Shown piece by piece: positions 56,696 to 64,000 of a DNA stretch of 64,000 bases (the first letter of the stretch is position 1; every line of letters begins with the position of its first letter). This DNA is from Tethya wilhelma (taxonomy: Eukaryota > Porifera > Demospongiae > Tethyida > Tethyidae): positions 1,916,817 through 1,980,816 of the forward strand of contig CAXIPT010000006.1 of NCBI GenBank assembly GCA_964030475.1, in the 5' to 3' direction. Below the pieces are notes generated by a model. The model did no database searches and was not told the DNA's origin. It worked only from the letters and a program-made list of their open reading frames with translations. Made by a program: the position numbers and the translations under genes.

Positions 56696-57489
56696 TAACA
56701 GATGGTTGTAATTAGTCTACAATGTCATTGAGCTCAGTAGGGATATGAACATAAAGTGACACAGTGAAATGAACTTGCTCAATCTAACAACCATTCCTAT
56801 CTTGTTTCCTCACTTTTTACGATGTACCCATTCCTGTTCGTATTACATTTCTAATGTTTTTGTCTTTCCTTTTAGCTTTAAAAGTGATTTGATTGATATA
56901 CTGAATAATGTTAACATGGAGTGCTACTTCTAAGTGATGATGTCATATTATCTCCTGAGCCAGGGGAGTGCTCGAGCACTAGAGCAACCCCCTTAAACAT
57001 GCCATATATGGAGCCTAGAAGTCAATGTAGTGATGTACATACATGTATAACATGACAGTAACAATTTCTGACAGCTTCAATGTGGGCAATTACCAACACA
57101 CAAATGTGTATGCCTATAATCATGCTATGATCTCCTGCCTCTAAATTTCCAAGTATACTAGTGGATCTATAGTTAAACTACTTCAACAGCTAACAGTAGT
57201 GGACCTACTACTTTTCAAACCATTGAACCTATAGCTACTTCAACAGCCAACGCTAGTGGACCTACTGCTTTTCAAACCATTGAACCTAGTTTAACAGCCA
57301 ATACTGGTGGACCTAAAACCACTAGAACCTCTTCCACAGTTGTAAAATCAAGTCCCATGGACAAATTTAAGAGTTATTCTTTTAATAAGACATGCATAAA
57401 AAGAATGTAAGAAGCAGGGGTTAACAGAATTAGGAAAAATACAAGCACAAAGTGTTCTAAGGCTAAATTCCTGATTTATCAATACCATC
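56696..57489. other. Stretch with a MITE A remnant and a short tandem repeat
   Basis: About 56,785-56,860 is one arm of MITE family A. At 57,175-57,320 a unit of about 60 bp (TTCAACAGC, then GTGGACCTAC, then TTTCAAACCATTGAACC) is repeated three times imperfectly. Confidence 0.6.
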
Positions 57490-57990
57490 ATATGTACGGT
57501 AGTACGTATAGTAGGAATGGGCCGACTGTCCATAGACACAATACAAAATATTTATCGCCATAAAATCTAACAACACAAAATAGAGGCTTCAAACTTGCTC
57601 AGAGGCTCTCCTTAATTTTATTGACAGAAAACCAACTGCATGGAAGGCTTAAACTTTGCCAAAACTTTTCTGATCACTCGTAGAGAGAGCGCTTGCGGGA
57701 AGCCACACTAGTGCAATTTTGTTCTCCTAACTTACTTCCTTCTAACTGACATACTTGAAAACGATTTCCAGAGAACCAGAATGTGTTGAGCCAACTTTGA
57801 CAGCACAAAGTTCTTTTCATAGGTACTACATTCCTTGATACTCGTTTTCATCACAAATAAGCCTAAACAAAAACTAGAAAGGTTTGAAACTTAGTGTATA
57901 AATTCATGTACTACAATTCAGCCATCTTTGTAGGTAGAGTTCTGAGGTCATTATCCACGTGGCATTATTATGCGCATGCGCATTACTCAT
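57490..57990 (+). repeat. Repeat family C, longest forward copy
   Basis: Begins near AGTAGGAATGGGCC and ends past ATTATCCACGTGGCATTA. It matches 25,005-25,480 in reverse over its length and 15,640-15,912 over its right half. MITE B follows at 58,080. Confidence 0.85.
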
Positions 57991-58079
57991 TAACCTCTTC
58001 CAGGCAGGAGCTTTTTGTATAGACTAATCAGTCTCTGGTAGTCTCCCCACTGTAGTGTTGAAAAAAGTTAATGAACAAG

Positions 58080-58456
58080 TAGTAAAAATTTCAAAAAAAT
58101 TAGTAGTGTAGGAATGGGCAGTGCAGTAAAAAGTATTGGAACAAGGCGTGTCTCAATTTCGGCACATGACTACTTCATTTTTTTATACCCAACTCTTGGC
58201 TGGCAGCCCAGTTTAAGTTACCTGTTTGCTATAGTTTGCTCCACTGCTTAGCCTACTAATTATAGTAGAAATATGAACCAATGCACTATTGTAATACAGA
58301 CAGACTAAATTAAATTATTATTGCATTTTATGACACTTATAGGATCCTTACAAGGGATCAAGATTTATAAAAATGAAGTAGTCATGTGCTGAAATTGAGA
58401 CACGCCTTGTTCCAATACTTTTTACTGCATTCCTACACTACTAATTTTTTTGGAAT
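58080..58456. mobile_element. MITE family B, copy 2
   Basis: Arms AGTAAAAATTTC and GGAATGGGCAGTGCAGTAAA through CATGACTACTTCATTTT are mirrored on the right. It shares arm sequence with 24,471-24,977, but the internal part differs and the right tip is degraded. Confidence 0.8.
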
Positions 58457-58850
58457 TTCATATGCTCTTCCAAGAGCAGCAGAGACTACTGAAATAATAC
58501 ACAATTAATTCAGAAAACTTCCCAGTATCATACAACAAAGCTACGTATGTTTTAAAAATTTATGATACACAACAATTTGAAGAAGCATTTAGGATTTACT
58601 TCATTCCTAATTCAAGTAAAGAAACTATTTCTGAGATCATTGTGTGTCATGGAAACAAGGGTTGCCCTAGCAAATTTAAAATAGCAGTACAGTAGTCAGG
58701 TTTGGGACCATATCATGCACAGGTTAATCAATTAAGTCATGTGTAATAATAAATCCAACATCTTCTTTTCAAAATAATATGCATGTTTACAGGAAAAATT
58801 AATATACAATTGTTAAAAAATTCGTCTGTTCTTCATACTACAGAAATAGT
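58457..58850. other. 3' flank of the hAT-derived gene
   Basis: AT-rich, no motif recognised. Confidence 0.4.
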
Positions 58851-60945
58851 CTAGAGCTTTTCCATTTCATTAATTGGAGGGCCCTCAATTGTAATTCTCA
58901 TGAGCATATCCAATGTTTTAGTACTTAATGAGGATCGAAGTCTAGTTTTGATCCTATTTTGAGCACTGAAAACACGTTCACATGCTGCATTAGACATTAA
59001 GATTATTAAGCAAGCATGTGCCAGCTTGATCATACCAGGATAGATGTCACTGTAAGATTTGTACATCATACTCCAAAACTCTAAAGTGTCCATATTGTGA
59101 TGCCGAATAACTAGTCTCTGAAAAGTAGGAAGTTCACCTAGGCACTCTTCTTTGCTGACTATCGGAGCAAAGTATACCCCCTCACTTTCTTTCTCTGTAC
59201 CATAGTGCTCTAACAAAGTTAGTAGGTGATCTTTACAAAAACTAGACACTTCAGATGCACTCTTAGGGTATGATTTTGGTATAAGAACCTGCATACCAGT
59301 TAGCAGAGATACTCTCGGGAATCGATCTGTGATATTTTGTATCACATAAGAGAGAAACTGTGCTTTAATGCTAGTGAATTCACTCTCTTCTGAGCTGCTG
59401 TGTCTACTGCTACTTGATGATGAAATTGTAAAGCCTTTATAGGTGTTATTTTTGCTAGTGTCCGACAAAAAATCAGCCAAATAATTGCAGCTGGAATCAT
59501 TGATCTTCATATCTTGCAAGGTCTGTAGCACATGAGATAATTGTGTTTCAACTGTGCCAAACACAAGATCTTCATTCTGAAAAACCCGGCTTAACTTGTT
59601 AGTTTGATCGAGAACATCACACAGTAAATTTAGTGTAGCAACAAATTTATAGGACTGAAGTCTACGTACAAGTCTGTGAGCTGTATCATCACCATCTTCT
59701 GCATCTTGTTCTAAAGCTGTACGAAGTGAAGAATAGCAGCGCTGTAACGTATGTACAGCTTCACCCAGACTTAGCCCAACAAATCCCATGCATTGAGAGA
59801 AATACAAACAATCTTGAACGATCCGATTCTAAAAATGAAAAATATTTTTGAAATTCGTGGCTGAGCGACTATAATAAGAGTAGATGGTACTTACAGATTT
59901 TTGAAATAAAACCAAGTATGGCAAATCACTTGCAGCATGGCTGACAGCCAAAGCAAGACGGTGGTTGACACAGTGCACAGGTACACAGAAGGGGTTATCA
60001 TTCAAAAGATGTGCTTGAAGACCTGCTATTCGACCCACCATTGCACTTGCTCCATCTGTTCCTAGCCCTAGTACCTTGCTGATAGCAATACACTTTTGTT
60101 CAAGTATGCTCGACAGGGCAGAATACATTGCAATGCCTGTACCATCTGCTATATCCACACACTTCACATACTTAGCTACAACTTGCCCATCTTTATCAAT
60201 AGCTCTACAGATGATAGCTAGATGTTTCTGTACAGAAATGTCTGTACTCTCGTCTACACCAACACCAATGAATTGGCTTTCTTGAAGAAGCATGTCTGTC
60301 TTTTCCTCAACAACTCTATTTAGACAAAACAGAATCTTGTCAAAAATACGGTGGCTAGTATATTTGGCATTATCCCCAACGTTAAGATCATTGATCTCCT
60401 TTACACCAACCATCCGAAGGAATTCAAGGAGTGACGGATATTTATGGTTGGCGATTTCTTCTTTTGCACACATTTAACAGCCAATATCATTGCCTTTTCT
60501 CTACGGGTGTGAGTATGAGAAAAAAGAGAGCATAAATCCTTACAAGACTCCGCTTCAACAGCTGCCTGATGGTCTTTGGTTGTAGCATGATCATGACAGC
60601 TTTCAGTCCTGTGATATAGAATTATTAGTGAAGCTAGTATAGCATGCTGCAATTTAGCTAATATACTGTTCAATTTACCTGAAATTGGAACATCCTTTGG
60701 TGAAAGCATTGTCTTTACTATGCTTCTTACAAATTGAACAAAACATTAGCCCGCACTCATATTGAAGCCAACTGTGTTTTGTAAGCCACTTATCTTGAAA
60801 CTTGAATACTTTAGATTGTGTCTGTGTCTCAGTCCTAGTCCTTTTAGAAGAAGATTGTTCATCATTAGGATCACTAGAGTCACAACTAACACTTCGTTTT
60901 TTGGATAAAAAAAACGTCCAGCCCGATTTGTCTTGACGTGGCCAT
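58851..60945 (-). pseudogene. hAT-derived ZNF862-like gene with introns, two probable frameshifts
   Basis: Three exons (60945-60679, 60608-59895 and 59828-58851) have good GT-AG sites and would give about 650 residues. The N-terminus MATSRQIGLDVFF precedes a KWLTKHSWLQY and CGLMFCSICKKH finger. The core carries GVGVDESTDIS, LGTDGASAMVGR and HCVNHRLALAVSH. The C-terminus is a typical dimerisation region (NAACERVFSAQNRIKTRLRS). Frame breaks are needed in an A/T homopolymer near 60,908-60,915 and near 60,475, where about three conserved codons are also missing. Both could be real decay; the homopolymer one could be a sequencing error. No terminal inverted repeat was identified. Confidence 0.75.
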
Positions 60946-60996
60946 CTTCTGCTGGCACTTGCAGGGGGTGGCGACTCCCATATGTACTGTACTTGG

Positions 60997-61234
60997 AGCC
61001 GCGACCGCGGTCAAGATCTTGACCGTCCAAAATTTCCATTTTGACCGTTGACCGAGACTAAAATTTGATTTTGACCGTTGACTGAGCGGCGAAATTCGCG
61101 CTTGACTGACGACCTTTACCAACTTCGATCGTTCATTTTGACCGTTGACCAGCACTAAAATTTCATTTTGACCGTTGACCAGCACAAAAATCTCATTTTG
61201 ACCGTTGACCGTCATCTTGACCGCGGTCGCGGAG
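60997..61234. mobile_element. Inverted-repeat element filled with TTGACCGTTGACC tandem units
   Basis: The ends share CCGCGACCGCGGTCAAGAT as inverted repeats. Between them CATTTTGACCGTTGACC followed by about 15 bp (AGCACTAAAATTT) recurs about five times. It lies about 50 bp upstream of the hAT-derived gene's start codon. Confidence 0.75.
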
Positions 61235-63892
61235 CATCAATGGTTAACAAAGTTACAGGCCATTGAGCTTCAGTGTCATCATATTAAAGGTTGCACGTTT
61301 AAATTTTTGCGGAAAAATAATTGATTTGAAGGCTTGGTTATCACCTTTCTGCGAGAATTTACCCATAAGGAGGGCCTAGCTTGATAGCCACTTCTTGGGC
61401 CTGGTAACAAGGCTAGGTATACATAATTGCAAGATCAGCTATTACAGATCCCAACAAGTACACGTAGGAAAGACGACACAATCTTTGAAAGCTGCAAGAT
61501 TTTAATATAATATTGAACATACATCAACTGTTAATTATAAATTAGCTATCACTAATACTGATTATATCAAACAATATTTTTATCAAGTACATACAATGAT
61601 GGTTAAGTGAGCTTGAGGCTGGGGATATTCAACAACCTGTGTGTGAGTGTTTGTTTGCCATTGTCTAGCAACCAAAATAGGCTAATTGCTGGTTAGTGCT
61701 TGTCAAAATTTTGGTTGTATGTGAGGAGAAGGTGATATTTGCTGAGGCCAGATGTGATAGTAATTGTTTAAATATGGTCTGAATGCATTGTACAAAATGA
61801 TTGGCTTCCAAGGCCACCCTGACAGGACTATTGGATGGCTATTCTTTGACAGGCTATAATAGTGCTAGTAAGTCAAAGGCAAGCTAGGTTTTTCACCTTT
61901 GTAGATAGGCGACAAGGGGAATCTTACCCCCTTTAATCATAGCAATTGTAACATGTGTCAATAATACATGTATAGGTGTGGGACCAATAATATTCTCCTC
62001 TTCAAAATAATTCTAGAAAAAGGGCATGATAAAACTTTTATCTACATAGCAATCACCATCAAAGATAGACAGCCTTAGGTCGCACATATGGCATGATTCA
62101 AGTATGTATAACCTGTATAATTATGAGCAAAAAACTTAATTCTGAAGGTACAGCCGATATCCAAAAGCCTAGGCACTTGGCTATACTTCCGAAAAACAGT
62201 TGTTCAAATGCTCAAAAGGTGAATAGGAGTTAGCAAACCTATCAGTCAAAAACTTCTTGTTTTCTTTTTTTTTGCTACCTAATGGCCCTTTTTGTCAAAA
62301 TCACAACAACTTTTGTTAGCAGATATTTGCCTATAGTAGCACTGTTATAGACGCAGAAGGAGATAAAAAGTTATTTGTAAAAAAGTCCAGAAAACCTAGC
62401 TGCTTGTTTTTCCAGCAACAACGTATGTTCATGTCCCCCACACATTTTGCAAACAAGATTTTTGACGTAAGGCACGTGTGAATACCTGGCCCTATCTTGC
62501 GCGTATTTTATGGGAAAGGTATAAGTATTAGGCTAGTGTGCACTAAAGTCTGTCCTGGACTAGAATTTTCAGTGGGGGACCATTTTAAGTCCATGGGAAT
62601 TGTGGTTCCCCAGAACAAAAATTGGGGCTAGCCAGCCAGAGCCTAAAAGGATATATGTTACCTTGAAAAGTCTGCATGTCTTAGTTCTGTGACTACACCT
62701 TATCATACCAGCTCTGGCATGTATAGCTAAGCGTTAAAAGCCTAGCCAGGGTGTACCCAGGATTCTGTTGCAGGGGAGGCTAAGAGCTGCACTCACTATT
62801 TTGTGCCCGTGATCAATTATTCAACCTTTGACCTCTAGGCTGTAATTTCTGCACTAGAGAGAGTGATCAAAATCTGGCAAGTTTATATAACTTGTGGAAA
62901 ACGCTAGAAATGTAATAAATTTTTAGGTCTTGGCCTGTTCTCAGCTTATAGTATAGGTTTTGCACTATTGCAATTAATTAATATTATAATAATCTACACT
63001 TCTGGTTAGCTCAGCCCTGTGCTAAGTATGCCCCTGCTTTCTATAGTGTCAAAAGAGTATCGTTTTTTACATAGACCCTGAGTCGGTTATCTCTCTCTCT
63101 AGCACAAGAAAAAACCTTTACTATACTGTAACAGACTGATCACACGCAGGTGTTGCACGTTGTACTATGCCTTCAACCCAGGCTTACTAATTACATGTCT
63201 ACCACTCATCTACCTTTCGGTCATTTTGCAAACACATCACATGAGAAGTTTTACCATGCCTGGCTTAACTTTGCAACTCACGAAATATAACATACGTCCT
63301 GGGGAAGGCCTAGAAGAAAGGCTAAATGCACATGTGTTTGACTATAAATTGGGATACATCACTCAGTTATCGTACATCTATAGACATTTTATACTAGGCC
63401 TAATAAAGTTTTGGTCAGTCTGGCTGTATGGGATTATGTTTCTGCACAATTTGTATCTATCATGCAGTATTACCTATCCTTGTGAATGTGATATACTGCA
63501 CAGACATCTTCCGATAGGTGATATATAGTGATAATGTCATTTTTGTCAATTTTAAGCATCACACACGCAACAAATGGGTGTAATTAGCTTCAAAAATGAG
63601 CCCTCAGAGAGATGCTCACTAACCAACTAGCTTATAAGCCTACATATTATATTAGTTTGGATAATTTAGATTAAGTTACTTTGGTATGTCTCTATTAAAG
63701 ATGAATGACCCAATACCCACAACCTTTGACCCTTAAAAACTTGGCGTACTTTTGAAGTACTTCTGCTGCAAATTGTCTCATTGGTGAGATCTAAATTAAA
63801 ACAACATATTATTTGTGGCATCTGACAGGGAGTAGCTCTCCAGCATTTATTTTTTAAGTGGCTAGCAAAGTATTTCAGTCATCCACTTGATT
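61235..63892. other. Gene-free stretch of 2.7 kb
   Basis: A GCCTGGTAACAAGGCTAG repeat end occurs near 61,400. The rest is AT-rich. The 122-codon open frame at 63,160-63,528 lacks motifs and is not called. Confidence 0.45.
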
Positions 63893-64000
63893 AACCCTTG
63901 GTGCCTATGCACAGCAGGGGTTATGGTAGTCATTTTGTCTGTGTGTGTGTGTGTTCCAACTATATCTCAAGAACGGCAGCTCCAGTCTTCAAAAGCGGCA
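63893..64000 (-). repeat. Repeat family D, copy 3, running out of the window
   Basis: Reverse complement of the right part of the copy at 17,748: AACCCTTGGTGCCTATG, then the (TG)n tract at about 63,940-63,954, then TTCAAAAG. It continues beyond the window. Confidence 0.75.

Noticed and set aside
63160..63528. 122-codon open frame
   Set aside because: No motif, no splice context, and ordinary composition for this AT-rich region.
1..64000. CRISPR arrays, bacterial operons, ribosome binding sites
   Set aside because: The window is eukaryotic; spliced genes and transposons explain it and no regular spacer array was seen. The TACTTCCGTCAC copies are too irregularly spaced for a CRISPR array.
1..64000. 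tRNA or rRNA genes
   Set aside because: No cloverleaf with A and B boxes and no rRNA-like stretch was recognised by eye; a tRNAscan run could still find one.

Overview
The window is nuclear DNA of an early-branching animal, most likely a demosponge. The support is an AT-rich genome with short GT-AG introns (about 60 bp to 2 kb), metazoan-type genes (an astacin metalloprotease and a ZC3H14/Nab2-type RNA-binding protein), a lineage-style multi-membrane family and very many short inverted-repeat transposons. The phylum is inference; nothing in the window names the species. Exon coordinates come from splice-site and phase matching by eye.

Layout. 1-600: LINE 3' fragment, minus strand. 880-3132: two-exon gene for a secreted-signal, seven-membrane-segment protein, followed at 4041-4678 by a broken second copy. 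6.2-10.7 kb: MITEs and other repeats. 10.8-15.2 kb: decayed BEL/Pao LTR retrotransposon with no integrase and a short internal inversion. 16.6-20.2 kb: complete six-exon astacin gene, minus strand. 21.1-27.9 kb: 3' eight exons of a ZC3H14/Nab2 homologue, with introns loaded with MITEs. 28.3-34.9 kb: YeeE/YedE-type (sulphur-compound) membrane transporter, nine exons seen, the last missing. Its 5' end appears twice in a 2,081-bp near-perfect tandem repeat joined by a single N, probably an assembly artefact. 35.96-38.04 kb: intronless 692-residue protein with an RNase H/DDE-like core, flanked by six same-direction copies of TACTTCCGTCAC; this is the least explained unit here. 38.96-41.88 kb: dead pogo/Tigger transposon with TA target duplication and a PHD finger. 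44.1-45.3 kb: weak hypothetical gene. 46,255-46,653: assembly gap. 47.8-48.35 kb: hAT and Ty3/gypsy scraps. 52.6-56.2 kb: hAT element of the TTF/ZMYM1-like kind with 5-bp target duplication, inserted into a minus-strand ORF. 58.85-60.95 kb: a second hAT-derived gene, ZNF862-like, with introns and two probable frameshifts. 61.2-64 kb: no recognisable gene.

The host genes (7TM-like protein, astacin, ZC3H14 homologue, YeeE/YedE transporter) do not form one pathway; they are ordinary neighbours separated and invaded by mobile DNA. Single N characters at 15,913, 17,132, 30,418 and 35,398 mark contig joins. Three of them coincide with oddities: a lost paralogue next to a duplicated upstream region, the tandem repeat, and the missing transporter exon.
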